64,000 nucleotides of DNA from Avena insularis (taxonomy: Eukaryota > Streptophyta > Magnoliopsida > Poales > Poaceae): the NCBI GenBank assembly GCA_023614405.1, contig CM042688.1:374839331-374903330 (forward strand). Direction: 5' to 3'. Under the pieces are notes generated by a model that searched no databases, was not told the origin of the DNA, and saw nothing but the letters and a program-made list of their open reading frames with translations. Positions 1-12,692 of the stretch are shown here, in pieces (positions within the stretch are counted from its first letter, which is position 1; each line of letters begins with the position of its first letter). A program made the position numbers and the translations under genes.

Positions 1-925
1 GATTGTATTCGTGAAACACACGGGGGTCAATTGGCCATCCAAGTCCCTCTGTTGATCATTGATGTGAGAGTGGTCTCAATCATGTTCGGAGTGTTTCCGA
101 ACCGAAGGATGTCACGCTTAAGGGTAGGGACGCTCAGGGTAGATGAGGTATCATAAGAGAAATAGATAGAGAGAAACCGGAATAGTTCCGGGTAACATCC
201 GATGGAGATCGGAAGGGGTCCGGAAGGTGTTCCGGAGTGAAGAAATAATATAATATGTGTATTTGAATGTTAATTGGAGAATTAATATTAAATATATATT
301 TTATTTTATTATTAAAGGCTCCTTAATGCTAATGGGCCTCACCCAAAGGGAGGCCCAATAGGGCAAGGCACCGAGGGAGTGGGGGCTAGCCAGCCTGGGC
401 TTGCTGCGCCACCCCAATGGGGCCCACCTAGGGCCGGCGGCTGCCCCTAGGTGGCCGGCAGGTGTGGGGTTTAGTCCCACACCACCAAGCCCCTAGGTGG
501 TGCGCACCCTCCCACTATATATAGGGGTCTCCCCTCCCCCTTTGGAATCACCACATTCCCTCTCATTCTCTCTCTCATCCACTGAGGACTTCTCCGTAAT
601 ATTGGGGAGGACCTCGTGGGTGAGTTCTCCACCTTCAAACTACCGTCATGTGATCTATGATCCGGCATCTACTTCTTCCGCTGCTCGGCCGGATCGGAGT
701 CCGGTTGACGTCTCCTACACTAGACGTGTGACGAACTTCAGAGGCACCACACTTTGGCTGCTGCTCGTCTTCATCAATATACGCCTTCCTGCATAAGGCA
801 TGCCTCGGTGTTCAAAGGTATGAATATCGTATCCCTTCTCCGTTACTTATGTCTACATAGTATAGATCCTGGTATTAGTGTTCGAGTAGATAGAATTTTT
901 TTGTTTTCTGCTATGGAACCTAACA
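1..925 (+). mobile_element. LTR of a retrotransposon, cut by the left window edge
   Basis: Non-coding sequence with LTR character. It has a TATA box at 515-524 followed by a pyrimidine-rich stretch, an AT-rich tract near 245-320, a GC-rich tract near 380-500, and a right end reading CCTAACA, which fits the usual TG...CA termini. The base after 925 belongs to the integrase of another element on the opposite strand, so this LTR is inserted in that gene. The left terminus and any internal region lie outside the window, so it could be the 3' LTR of a full element or a solo LTR. No tRNA-type primer site follows position 925, which argues against a 5' LTR in + orientation. The family is not assigned. 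The short ORFs here show no recognisable protein. Confidence 0.72.
515..524 (+). promoter_or_regulatory. TATA box of the left LTR
   Basis: CTATATATAG followed within 30 bp by a C/T-rich run. This is the normal layout of an LTR promoter at the U3/R border and sets the LTR orientation as +. Confidence 0.6.
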
Positions 926-1400
926 ACTGTTGGGGGTAGCCGAACCGGTTGATGATGTCGATGAAGAAGGTGACGACTATTGCCCCGTCCAGCTTTTGGA
1001 TAGGCTTGGCCTATATCCACTTCGTGAACTTGTCCACCGCCACTAGGAGATGGGTCATGGCCGCACGCACTCACTTGAAGGGGCCTACCATGTCGAGCCA
1101 ACAGACGACAAAGGGCCAAGTAATCAGTATTGTTTTGAGCACCAACTGTCCGAAGCGCTGGCATCCATTGCAGGCGCGGACCAGCTTCTCGGCATCCTCA
1201 AGGGCGGTGGCCCAATAGAAGCCATGGCGAAACTCCTTGGAGACTATCGCACGAGATGAAGCGTGATGTCCGCACTCACCCTGGTGGATGTCCTTTAGTA
1301 GCCGGTAGCCCGTGTCCACGTCGACACACCATTGGAAAATGCCGGATACGCTGCGCTTGTACAGCTCCTTGTTGATGATGGTGTACGTGTGCGCACGTCA
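926..1400 (-). pseudogene. Integrase fragment (zinc-binding domain and start of catalytic core)
   Basis: The translation contains the HHCC zinc-binding region: DIHQGECGHH, then about 30 residues later CNGCQRF. After it come WPFVVCWLDMVGPFK and, in another frame, VDKFTKWI, which belong to the start of the DDE core with its first Asp in LDMVGPF. Reading continues to a GYP-N-S motif, with one extra C at that point, and is then cut by the LTR that ends at 925. The second Asp and the Glu of the catalytic triad are therefore missing. There are frameshifts near 1070 and 940. In a live element this enzyme would insert the cDNA; this copy cannot. Confidence 0.85.
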
Positions 1401-1664
1401 TCGGATTTTCCTAGACTCCACCTCATCATACGGAAGCTTCCCATTGGCAATGTAGTTCATGAAGGGCAACGCCCAGGATGGTATCTCTCGGATGGTGAGG
1501 ATGCTCTCGTGCTAAAACCGAGGGATGTCAGGGGGTTTTCCATGTGATGTACCTGGGTCTTTCGAGCCAGAGGGTGCGGACGCACCCAAGTCGTTGCGAG
1601 CCTTATTCTTTGCCGGTTCCGAGGGTTCCGGGTCCACTGAGCCATCAGCCGGTGTGCTTTCGGC
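1401..1664 (-). other. Degenerate linker between archaeal-type RNase H and integrase
   Basis: About 260 bp of pol sequence between two recognisable domains. The end nearest the integrase still reads YTIINKELYKR-like, the usual pre-integrase linker of grass Gypsy elements. The rest is frameshifted and I recognise no motif in it. Confidence 0.45.
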
Positions 1665-2145
1665 CTAGATGATGGAATCCGACTTGGGAGACGGGGTGAT
1701 GGAGGGCTTGCGTAGATGATCCAAGGACACCTCGGGCAGGATCGCCTGCCTGGTGGATCCAATTCGGGTGAGCGAGTCGGCTGCCTCATTGTTTATGTAT
1801 GGGATGTGATGGAACTCACATCCGTTGAAACAAGCGCTGAGCTTCTGGACATGGAACCGATAGAGGGCCATGTTCACATCACGGGCGTCCCACTCGACAG
1901 ATACTTGCTGCACCACCAGATCCGATTCGTCGAAGCAAAGGATCCGATTAACGCCGATCTCCCTGGCCAGCCAGAGGCCATGCACCAGGGCCTTGTATTC
2001 GGCGACTTTGTTGCAGGCCTTGAAGTGGATCTAGAGAACGTACTCTAGCCGATCTACCTTGGGCAAGGTGAGGACGATGCCGGCTCCCAAGCCCCCGAGC
2101 ATCTTCGAGCCGTCGAAGTGCATCCACTAGTGATCAGAGTCGGGA
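1665..2145 (-). pseudogene. Archaeal-type RNase H domain (Tat lineage)
   Basis: The translation shows MHFDGSKMLGGLGAG, with the first acidic residue in FDGS. It then shows KVAEYKALVHGLWLAREIG with the conserved Glu, ESDLVVQQVS, and the closing NNEAADSLTRI. In relatives the third motif normally starts Asp-Ser before the LVV; here Glu-Ser stands at that place. A TAG stop interrupts the domain near 2031, between the first and second motifs. This domain sits between the ordinary RNase H and the integrase, as in Tat elements, where it is thought to help remove RNA during reverse transcription. It is inactive here. Confidence 0.8.
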
Positions 2146-2189
2146 ACTGGTGGTAGGTACTAGGTTTCGGCCTAGTCAACGAGGGAGTC

Positions 2190-2600
2190 CGCTAGAGCCA
2201 GCGACTTTATCATGAGCCTCGACTCATACTGGATGGAGTAGGCGGCGAGCTCGATTGTCCACTTGGCGACTCAGCCGGTGGCATCCTTGTTGCCGATGAT
2301 CTCCGAAAAGGATGGGGTGCACACCACCTTAATCAGATTCTCCTGGAAGTAGTGCTTGAGCTTCTTGCACGCCAGGTACACGCCATAGCACATCTTCTTG
2401 TAGTGGGGGTAGTTCTGCTTGGAGAGGAAGAGAACCTCGAAGAGGTAGTAGACGGGTCTTTGAACAGGCTGAGCGTTGCCTTCCTTGGGGCACTCCACAA
2501 GGACAACGCTGACGACCCGGTTGATGGCTACTATATAGAGCAACATCGGCTCCTTGCTGGCCGGCATGGCTAGAACCGGCGCTATGGATAGCATGGTCGT
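2190..2600 (-). pseudogene. RNase H domain of the Gypsy pol
   Basis: A 107-codon open stretch at 2271-2594 contains PMLLYIVAINRVVSVVLVE, then QRPVYYLFEVL, YPHYKKMCYGVYLACKKLKHYF and SEIIGNKDATG. This is the RNase H region that directly follows the RT thumb in grass Gypsy elements. The end continues in a shifted frame to about 2190 with VAKWTIELAAY-like sequence. The local frame is open, but its neighbours on both sides are broken, so I read it as a relic. Confidence 0.82.
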
Positions 2601-3530
2601 GAAAGGCGGCGTTGGCTTGCGAAGTCCAGGAGAACTTATCCATCTTCTTCATCAGCTGGTACAGCGGGAGTGCCTTCTCCCCCAGCAGACTGACGAAATC
2701 GCGGTGAAATTCTGGACACCGAGCAAGCTCTTGGGCGGCTGCATCCTTTCGATGGCCGCAATCTACTCCGGGTTTACCTCGATCCCTCATTCTAAAACAA
2801 GAAAACCGAGTAGCTACCTCGATCCTACCTCGATCCCTCATTTCTCCAGGTTCAGCTTCATCTGGTACTGGTGGAGGTTGCCAAATGTTTCTCCCAAGTC
2901 CTCGAGGAGGGTGTGCTTTTATTTTGTCTTGATGACGACATTGTCCATGTAAGCATGCATGTTTCGGCCGATATGCGAGTGCAAGCATTTCTACATACAT
3001 CGCTGATAGATAGTGCCTGCATTTTTCAGACCGAAAGGCATGGTTACGTAACAGAAGGCCCCGTACGGGGTCATAAATGATGTCTTAATCTGGTCAGCCG
3101 GGTTCAACCGGATCTGATTGTAACCGGAATAATAGTCCAAGAAGGACAACAAGTCGCAGCTGGTCGTGGAATTCATAACCTGATCGATACGGGGCAGAGC
3201 GAAAGGGTCTTTCGGGCACGCCTTGTTGAGGCTGGTGTAGTCGATACACATGCGCGAGGTCTTGTTTGTTTCAACACTAGGACTGGGTTAACTAGTCAGT
3301 CCAGGTGGTACACTTTCATGATGAACCCAGCTGCAAGGATCCGGGTGATCTCGTCACCAATGATATTTCTCTTCTCTTCTGCAAACCGGCGCAGGGGTTG
3401 CTTGACCGGCTTGGCATCCGGCCGCACGTGGAGAGAGTGCTTGGCGAACTCCCTCGGGACACCCGACATGTCCTTGGGTAACCATGCGAAGATGTTCCGA
3501 TTCTCACGGAGGAAGTCGTCGACCATGCTT
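2601..3530 (-). pseudogene. Reverse transcriptase with mutated active site (YMDN)
   Basis: The N-terminal part at 3296-3526 reads FAWLPKDMSGVPREFAKHSL and then the LRRFAEEKR region. The palm at 2991-3251 reads MCIDYTSLNKACPKDPF, LLSFLDYYSGYNQI and MPFGLKNAG. The catalytic box follows in the other frame at about 2940-2955 as YMDN, where the family has YVDD, so the second catalytic Asp is replaced by Asn. A TAG stop precedes it and a further stop lies near 3290. Downstream, a 16-bp stretch containing CCTCGATCCCTCATT occurs at 2776-2791 and again at 2828-2843 and replaces part of the RT connection. The copy is dead. Confidence 0.85.
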
Positions 3531-3880
3531 TCCTGATGACGACGAACTTGGTCGGGTCGGTGGGGTCGAGCAGGATCTTCTTTGTTTCTTTGGTCGGTCG
3601 GAAAGCCGCATCACCAGCCGGCTTCCTGCTAGCCGGCACTTCTTGCTGGGCCTGGCCCATGTTGCGCATGATCTCGCGCTTCTCTTCGGCTATGATGAAG
3701 GCTTCGACCATCTTAGAGCCGGCTAACGCGCACTCCATGGACCGCCTGAAGCAGCCAACGACGATGATCACGCTGTTTGGCCCTGTCATCTTTGTCTTGA
3801 GGTACGCGTAGTGGCGGACATCCATGAACTTAGCAAGGGTGGGGTTCTCAAGGAGAGCGTGGTAGGCGCTCGTCAGGTTC
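3531..3880 (-). pseudogene. Protease C-terminus and protease-RT linker
   Basis: The minus-strand frame starts directly at the satellite border with LTSAYHALLENPTLAKFM, then DVRHYAYLKTKMTGPNSVI. This matches the end of Tat-type aspartic proteases (compare AVPHYAYLQMKMPGPNGVI in the element at 50264-53014). A charged linker and DPTDPTKFVVIRKA lead into the RT. The protease active-site Asp motif lies further upstream and is not present, because the coding sequence is replaced by satellite at about 3880. Confidence 0.8.
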
Positions 3881-5715
3881 ACCAGAGTCATTGCATGTGT
3901 GTTCTTTTCCTAAACCACACGGATCCACTAGATTCATTGCATGTGTGTTCTTTTACGAGACCACATGGCTCCACCAGAGTCAATTCATGTGTGTTCTTTT
4001 ACTAAACCACCACTAGAGTCATTGCATGTGTCTTCTTTTCCTAAACCACCACTAGTGGCATTGCATGTGTGTTCCTTTCCTAAACCACATGGATCCACCA
4101 GTGTAATTGCATGTGTGTTCTTTTCATAAACCAACACTAGAGTCATTTCATGTGTGTTCTTTTCCTAAACCACATGGATCCACTAGAGTCATTTCATGTG
4201 TGTTCCTTTCCTAAACCACATCTAGAGTCATTGCATGTGTCTTGTTTCCTAAACCACCACCAGAGTCATTGCATGTGTGTTCTATTCCTAAACCACATGG
4301 ATTCACCAGTGTCATTGCATGTGCGTTCCTCTCCTAAACCACCACTAGAGTAATTGCATGTGTGTTCTTTTCCTAAACCACATGGATCCACCAAAGTCAT
4401 TTCATGTGTGTTCTTTTCCTAAACAACATGGATCCACCAGAGTCATTACATGTGTGTTCTTTTCCTAAACCAACACTAGAGTCATTTCATGTGTGTTCTT
4501 TTCCTAAACCACGTGGATCCACTAGAGTCATTTCATGTGTGTTCCTTTCCTAAACCACATCCAGAGTCATTGCATGTGTCTTCTTTCCTAAACCACCACC
4601 AGAGTCATTTCATGTGTATTCAATTCCTAAACCACATGGATTCACCAGTGTCATTGCATGTGTGTTCCTCCCCTAAACCAACACTAGAGTAATTGCATGT
4701 GTGTACTTTTCCTAAACCACATGGATCCACCAGATTCATTACATGTGTGTTCTTTTCGTAAACCACATGGATCCACCAGTTTCATTACATGTGTGTTCCT
4801 TTCCTAAACCACCACCAGAGTCATTGCATGTGTGTTTGTTTCCTAAACCACATGGATCCACTAGAGTCATTTCATGTGTGTTCTTTTCCTAAACCACATG
4901 GATCCACTAGAGTCATTGCAAGTGTATTCCTTTCCTAAACCACATCCAGAGTCATTGTATGTGTGTTCCTTTCCTAAACCAGCACCAGATTCATTGCATG
5001 TGTGTTGTTTTCCTAAACCACATGGATCCACCAGAGTCATTGCATGTGTGTTCCTTTCCTAAACCACATCCATAGTCATTGCATGTGTCTTCCTTTCCCA
5101 AACCACCACCAGAGTCATTGCATGTGCGTTCCTTTCCAAAACCACATGGATCCACTAGTGTCATTCCATGTGTGCTCCTTTCCTAAACCACCACTAGAGT
5201 CATTGCATGTTTGTTCTTTTCCTAAACCACATGGCTCCACCAGAATCATTGCATGTGTGTTCTATTCCTAAACCACCACCAGAGTCATTGCATGTGTGTT
5301 CTTTTCCTAAACCACATGGATCCACAATAGTCATTGCATGTGTTCATTTCTTAAACCACATGGATTCACTAGAGTGATTGCAAGTGTTCTCCTTTCCTAA
5401 ACCACATCCAGAGTCATTGCATGTGTCTTCCTTTCCTAAAGCACCACCAGAGTCATTGCATGTGTGTTCCTTTCCTAAACCACATGGATCCACTAGTTTC
5501 ATTCCATGTGTGCTACTTTCCTAAACAACCACTAGAGTCATTGCATGTGTGTTCTTTTCCTAAACCACATGGCTCCACCAGAATCATTGCATGTGTGTTC
5601 TATTCCTAAACCACCACCAGAGTCATTGCATGTGTGTTCTTTTCCTAAACCACATGGATCCACCATAGTCATTGCATGTGTTCATTTCTTAAACCACATG
5701 AATTCACTAGAGTGA

Positions 5716-8700
5716 TTGCAAGTGTTCTCCTTTCCTAAACCACATCCAGAGTCATTGTATGTGTCTTCCTTTCCTAAACCACCAACAGAGTCATTGCATG
5801 TGGTTTATTTTCCTAAACCACCACTAGAGTCATTGCATGTGTGTTCTTTTCCTAAACCACACGGATCCACTAGATTCATTGCATGTGTCTTCTTTTACGA
5901 GACCACATGGATCCACCAGAGTCAATTCATGTGTGTTCTTTTACTAAACCACCACAAGAGTCATTGCATGTGTCTTCTTTTCCTAAACCACATGGATCCA
6001 CCAATGTAATTGCATGTGTGTTCTTTTCCTAAACCAACACTAGAGTCATTTCATGTGTGTTCTTTTCCTAAACCACATGGATCCACTAGAGTCATATCAT
6101 GTGTGTTCCTTTCCTAAACCACATCCAGAGTCATTGCATGTGTCTTCTTTCCTAAACCACCACCAGAGTCATTGCATGTCTGTTCTATTCCTAAACCACA
6201 TGGATTCACCAGTGTCATTCCATGTGCGTTCCTCTCCTAAACCACCACCAGAGTCATTCCATTTGTGTTCTATTCCTAAACCGCATGGATTCACCAGTGT
6301 CATTGCATGTGCGTTCCTCTCCTAAACCACCACTAGAGTAATTGCATGTGTGTTCTTTTCCGAAACCACATGGATCCACCAAAGTCATTTCATGTGTGTT
6401 CTTTTCCTAAACAACATGGATCCACCAGAGTCATTACATGTGTGTTCTTTTCCTAAACCAACACTAGAGTCATTTCATGTGTGTTCTTTTCCTAAACCAC
6501 ATGGATCCACTAGAGTCATTTCATGTGTGTTCCTTTCCTAAACCACATCCAGAGTCATTGCATGTGTCTTCTTTCCTAAACCACCACCAGAGTCATTGCA
6601 TGTGTATTCAATTCCTAAACCACATGGATTCACCAGTGTCATTGCATGTGTGTTCCTCCCCTAAACCACCACTAGAGTAATTGCATGTGTGTTCTTTTCC
6701 TAAACCACATGGATCCACCAGAGTCATTTCATGTGTGTTCTTTTCCTAAACAACATGGATCCACCAGAGTCATTACATGTGTGTTCTTTTCGTAAACCAC
6801 ATGGATCCACCAGTTTCATTACATGTGTGTTCCTTTCCTAAACCACCACCAGAGTCATTGCATGTGTGTTTGTTTCCTAAACCACATGGATCCACTAGAT
6901 TTATTTCATGTGTGTTCTTTTCCTAAACCACATGGATCCAGTAGAGTCATTGCAAGTGTATTCCTTTCCTAAACCACATCCAGAGTCATTGTATGTGTCT
7001 TCCTTTCCTAAACCAGCACCAGATTCATTGCATGTGTGTTGTTTTCCTAAACCACATGGATCCACCAGAGTCATTGCATGTGTGTTCCTTTCCTAAACCA
7101 CATCCAGAGTCATTGCATGTGTCTTTCTTTCCCAAACCACCACTTGAGTCATTGCATGTGTGTTCTTTTCCTAAACCACATGGATCCACCACAGTCATTG
7201 CATGTGTTCATTTCTTAAACCACATGGATTCACTAGAGTGATTGCAAGTGTTCTCCTTTCCTAAACCACATCTAGAGTCATTGTATGTGTCATCCTTTCC
7301 CAAACCACCACCAGAGTCATTGCATGTGTGTTCCTTTCCTAAACCACATGGATCCACTAGTGTCATTCCATGTGTGCTCCTTTCCTAAACCACCACTAGA
7401 GTCATTGCATGTGTGTTCTTTTCCTAAACCACATGGCTCCACCAGAATCATTGCATGTGTGTTCTATTCCTAAACCACCACCAGAGTCATTGCATGTGTG
7501 TTCTTTTCCTAAACCACATGGATCCACCATAGTCATTGCATGTGTTCATTTCTTAAACCACATGGATTCACTAGAGTGATTGCAAGTTTTCTCCTTTCCT
7601 AAACCACATCCAGAGTCATTGTATGTGTCTTCCTTTCCTAAACCACCAACAGAGTCATTGCATGTGGTTTATTTTCCTAAACCACCACTAGAGTCATTGC
7701 ATGTGTGTTCTTTTCCTAAACCACACGGATCCACTAGATTCATTGCATGTGTGTTCTTTTACGAGACCACATGGATCCACCAGAGTCAATTCATGCGTGT
7801 TCTTTTACTAAACCACCACTAGAGTCATTGCATGTCTCTTCTTTTCCTAAACCACCACTACTGGAATTGCATGTGTGTTCTTTTCCTAAACCACATGGAT
7901 CCACCAGTGTAATTGCATGTGTGTTCTTTTCCTAAACCAACACTAGAGTCATTTCATGTGTGTTCTTTTCCTAAACCACATGGATCCACTAGAGTCATTT
8001 CATGTGTGTTCCTTTCCTAAACCACATCCAGAGTCATTGCATGTGTCTTCTTTCCTAAACCACCACCAGAGTCATTGCATGTGTATTCAATTCCTAAACC
8101 ACATGGATTCACCAGTGTCATTGCATGTGTGTTCCTCCCCTAAACCACCACTAGAGTAATTGCATGTGTGTTCTTTTCCTAAACCACATGGATCCACCAG
8201 AGTCATTTCATGTGTGTTCTTTTCCTAAACAACATGGATCCACCAGAGTCATTACATGTGTGTTCTTTTCGTAAACCACATGGATCCACCAGTTTCATTA
8301 CATGTGTGTTCCTTTCCTAAACCACCACCAGAGTCATTGCATGTGTGTTTGTTTCCTAAACCACATGGATCCACTAGATTCATTTCATGTGTGTTCTTTT
8401 CCTAAACCACATGGATCCAGTAGAGTCATTGCAAGTGTATTCCTTTCCTAAACCACATCCAGAGTCATTGTATGTGTCTTCCTTTCCTAAACCAGCACCA
8501 GATTCATTGCATGTGTGTTGTTTTCCTAAACCACATGGATCCACCAGAGTCATTGCATGTGTGTTCCTTTCCTAAACCACATCCAGAGTCATTGCATGTG
8601 TCTTTCTTTCCCAAACCACCACTTGAGTCATTGCATGTGTGTTCTTTTCCTAAACCACATGGATCCACCACAGTCATTGCATGTGTTCATTTCTTAAACC

Positions 8701-11700
8701 ACATGGATTCACTAGAGTGATTGCAAGTGTTCTCCTTTCCTAAACCACATCTAGAGTCATTGTATGTGTCATCCTTTCCCAAACCACCACCAGTCATTGC
8801 ATGTGTGTTCCTTTCCTAAACCACATGGATCCACTAGTGTCATTCCATGTGTGCTCCTTACCTAAACCACCACTAGAGTCATTGCATGTGTGTTCTTTTC
8901 CTAAACCACATGGCTCCACCAGAATCATTGCATGTGTTCTATTCCTAAACCACCACCAGAGTCATTGCATGTGTGTTCTTTTCCTAAACCACATGGATCC
9001 ACCATAGTCATTGCATGTGTTCATTTCTTAAACCACATGGATTCACTAGAGTGATTGCAAGTGTTCTCCTTTCCTAAACCACATCCAGAGTCATTGTATG
9101 TGTCTTCCTTTCCTAAACCACCAACAGAGTCATTGCATGTGGTTTATTTTCCTAAACCACCACTAGAGTCATTGCATGTGTGTTCTTTTCCTAAACCACA
9201 CGGATCCACTAGATTCATTGCATGTGTGTTCTTTTACGAGACCACATGGATCCACCAGAGTCAATTCATGCGTGTTCTTTTACTAAACCACCACTAGAGT
9301 CATTGCATGTCTCTTCTTTTCCTAAACCACCACTACTGGAATTGCATGTGTGTTCTTTTCCTAAACCACATGGATCCACCAGTGTAATTGCATGTGTGTT
9401 CTTTTCCTAAACCAACACTAGAGTCATTTCATGTGTGTTCTTTTCCTAAACCACATGGATCCACTAGAGTCATTTCATGTGTGTTCCTTTCCTAAACCAC
9501 ATCCAGAGTCATTGCATGTGTCTTCTTTCCTAAACCACCACCAGAGTCATTGCATGTGTGTTCTATTCCTAAACCACATGGATTCACCAGTGTCATTGCA
9601 TATGCGTTCCTCTCCTAAACCACCACCAGAGTCATTGCATGTGTGTTCTATTCCTAAACCGCATGGATTCACCAGTGTCATTGCATGTGCGTTCCTCTCC
9701 TAAACCACCACTAGAGTAATTGCATGTGTGTTCTTTTCCGAAACCACATGGATCCACCAAAGTCATTTCATGTGTGTTCTTTTCCTAAACAACATGGATC
9801 CACCAGAGTCATTACATGTGTGTTCTTTTCCTAAACCAACACTAGAGTCATTTCATGTGTGTTCTTTTCCTAAACCACATGGATCCACTAGAGTCATTTC
9901 ATGTGTGTTCCTTTCCTAAACCACATCCAGAGTCATTGCATGTGTCTTCTTTCCTAAACCACCACCAGAGTCATTGCATGTGTATTCAATTCCTAAACCA
10001 CATGGATTCACCAGTGTCATTGCATGTGTGTTCCTCCCCTAAACCACCACTAGAGTAATTGCATGTGTGTTCTTTTCCTAAACCACATGGATCCACCAGA
10101 GTCATTTCATGTGTGTTCTTTTCCTAAACAACATGGATCCACCAGAGTCATTACATGTGTGTTCTTTTCGTAAACCACATGGATCCACCAGTTTCATTAC
10201 ATGTGTGTTCCTTTCCTAAACCACCACCAGAGTCATTGCATGTGTGTTTGTTTCCGAAACCACATGGATCCACTAGAGTCATTTCATGTGTGTTCTTTTC
10301 CTAAACCACATGGATCCAGTATAGTCATTGCAAGTGTATTCCTTTCCTAAACCACATCCAGAGTCATTGTATGTGTCTTCCTTTCCTAAACCAGCACCAG
10401 ATTCATTGCATGTGTGTTGTTTTCCTAAACCACATGGATCCACCAGAGTCATTGCATGTGTGTTCCTTTCCTAAACCACATCCAGAGTCATTGCATGTGT
10501 CTTTCTTTCCCAAACCACCACTTGAGTCATTGCATGTGTGTTCTTTTCCTAAACCACATGGATCCACCACAGTCATTGCATGTGTTCATTTCTTAAACCA
10601 CATGGATTCACTAGAGTGATTGCAAGTGTTCTCCTTTCCTAAACCACATCTAGAGTCATTGTATGTGTCATCCTTTCCCAAACCACCACCAGAGTCATTG
10701 CATGTGTGTTCCTTTCCTAAACCACATGGATCCACTAGTGTCATTCCATGTGTGCTCCTTACCTAAACCACCACTAGAGTCATTGCATGTGTGTTCTTTT
10801 CCTAAACCACATGGCTCCACCAGAATCATTGCATGTGTGTTCTATTCCTAAACCACAACCAGAGTCATTGCATGTGTGTTCTTTTCCTAAACCACATGGA
10901 TCCACCATAGTCATTGCATGTGTTCATTTCTTAAACCACATGGATTCACTAGAGTGATTGCAAGTGTTCTCCTTTCCTAAACCACATCCAGAGTCATTGT
11001 ATGTGTCTTCCTTTCCTAAACCACCAACAGAGTCATTGCATGTGGTTTATTTTCCTAAACCACCACTAGAGTCATTGCATGTGTGTTCTTTTCCTAAACC
11101 ACACGGATCCACTAGATTCATTGCATGTGTGTTCTTTTACGAGACCACATTGATCCACCAGAGTCAATTCATGCGTGTTCTTTTACTAAACCACCACTAG
11201 AGTCATTGCATGTCTCTTCTTTTCCTAAACCACCACTACTGGAATTGCATGTGTGTTCTTTTCCTAAACCACATGGATCCACCAGTGTAATTGCATGTGT
11301 GTTCTTTTCCTAAACCAACACTAGAGTCATTTCATGTGTGTTCTTTTCCTAAACCACATGGATCCACTAGAGTCATTTCATGTGTGTTCCTTTCCTAAAC
11401 CACATCCAGAGTCATTGCATGTGTCTTCTTTCCTAAACCACCACCAGAGTCATTGCATGTGTGTTCTATTCCTAAACCACATGGATTCACCAGTGTCATT
11501 GCATATGCGTTCCTCTCCTAAACCACCACCAGAGTCATTGCATGTGTGTTCTATTCCTAAACCGCATGGATTCACCAGTGTCATTGCATGTGCGTTCCTC
11601 TCCTAAACCACCACTAGAGTAATTGCATGTGTGTTCTTTTCCGAAACCACATGGATCCACCAAAGTCATTTCATGTGTGTTCTTTTCCTAAACAACATGG

Positions 11701-12692
11701 ATCCACCAGAGTCATTACATGTGTGTTCTTTTCCTAAACCAACACTAGAGTCATTTCATGTGTGTTCTTTTCCTAAACCACATGGATCCACTAGAGTCAT
11801 TTCATGTGTGTTCCTTTCCTAAACCACATCCAGAGTCATTGCATGTGCCTTCTTTCCTAAACCACCACTAGAGTCATTGCATGTGTATTCAATTCCTAAA
11901 CCACATGGATTCACCAGTGTCATTGCATGTGTGTTCCTCCCCTAAACCACCACTAGAGTAATTGCATGTGTGTTCTTTTCCTAAACCACATGGATCCACC
12001 AGAGTCATTTCATGTGTGTTCTTTTCCTAAACAACATGGATCCACTAGAGTCATTACATGTGTGTTCTTTTCGTAAACCACATGGATCCACCAGTGTCAT
12101 TACATGTGTGTTCCTTTCCTAAACCACCATCAGAGTCATTGCATGTGTGTTTGTTTCCGAAACCACCTGGATCCACTAGAGTCATTTCATGTGTGTTCTT
12201 TTCCTAAACCACATGGATCCACTAGAGTCATTGCAAGTGTATTCCTTTCCTAAACCACATCCAGAGTCATTGTATGTGTCTTCCTTTCCTAAACCAGCAC
12301 CAGATTCATTGCATGTGTGTTGTTTTCCTAAACCACATGGATCCACCAGAGTCATTGCATGTGTGTTCCTTTCCTAAACCACATCCAGAGTCATTGCATG
12401 TGTCTTTCTTTCCCAAACCACCACCAGAGTCATTGCATGTGTGTTCCTTTCCTAAACAACATGTATCCACCAGTGTCATTCCATGTGTGCTCCTTTCCTA
12501 AACCACCACTAGAGTCATTGCATGTGTGTTGTTTTCCTAAACCACATGGCTCCACCAGAGTCATTGCATGTGTGTTCCTTTCCTAAACCACCACCAGAGT
12601 TATTGCATGTGTGTTCTTTTCCTAAACCACATGGATCCACCATAGTCATTGCATGTGTTCTTTTCTTAAACCACATGGATCCACTAGAGTGA
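5716..12692 (+). repeat. Higher-order repeat block, units of about 1.5-1.9 kb
   Basis: The same ordered series of variant monomers recurs from anchor points 5716, 7580, 9055 and 10958, with a related copy from 12693. A useful tag is the odd monomer reading GCATGTGGTTTATTTTCC. Spacings are 1864, 1475, 1903 and 1735 bp. The difference between the 1475 and 1903 forms is an internal segment of about 425 bp that is itself duplicated, as seen at 9431 and 9855. Confidence 0.8.

Larger units (their letters stand above)
926..3880 (-). pseudogene. Decayed Ty3/Gypsy (Tat-type) pol, interrupted at both ends
   Basis: This minus-strand block keeps the domain order protease end, reverse transcriptase, RNase H, archaeal-type RNase H, integrase. 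The second RNase H is the mark of the Tat lineage of plant Gypsy elements. The reading frame changes many times and there are several stops, so no functional polyprotein can be made. The 3' end of the coding part is cut at 926 by the inserted LTR. The 5' end stops inside the protease region at about 3880, where satellite begins. Gag and both of its own LTRs are absent from the window. The individual domains are listed separately. Confidence 0.85.

Noticed and set aside
497..1259. Small + strand ORFs at 497-796, 754-939, 949-1218 and 1050-1259
   Set aside because: They lie in LTR sequence or opposite the integrase relic and show no protein similarity I can recognise.
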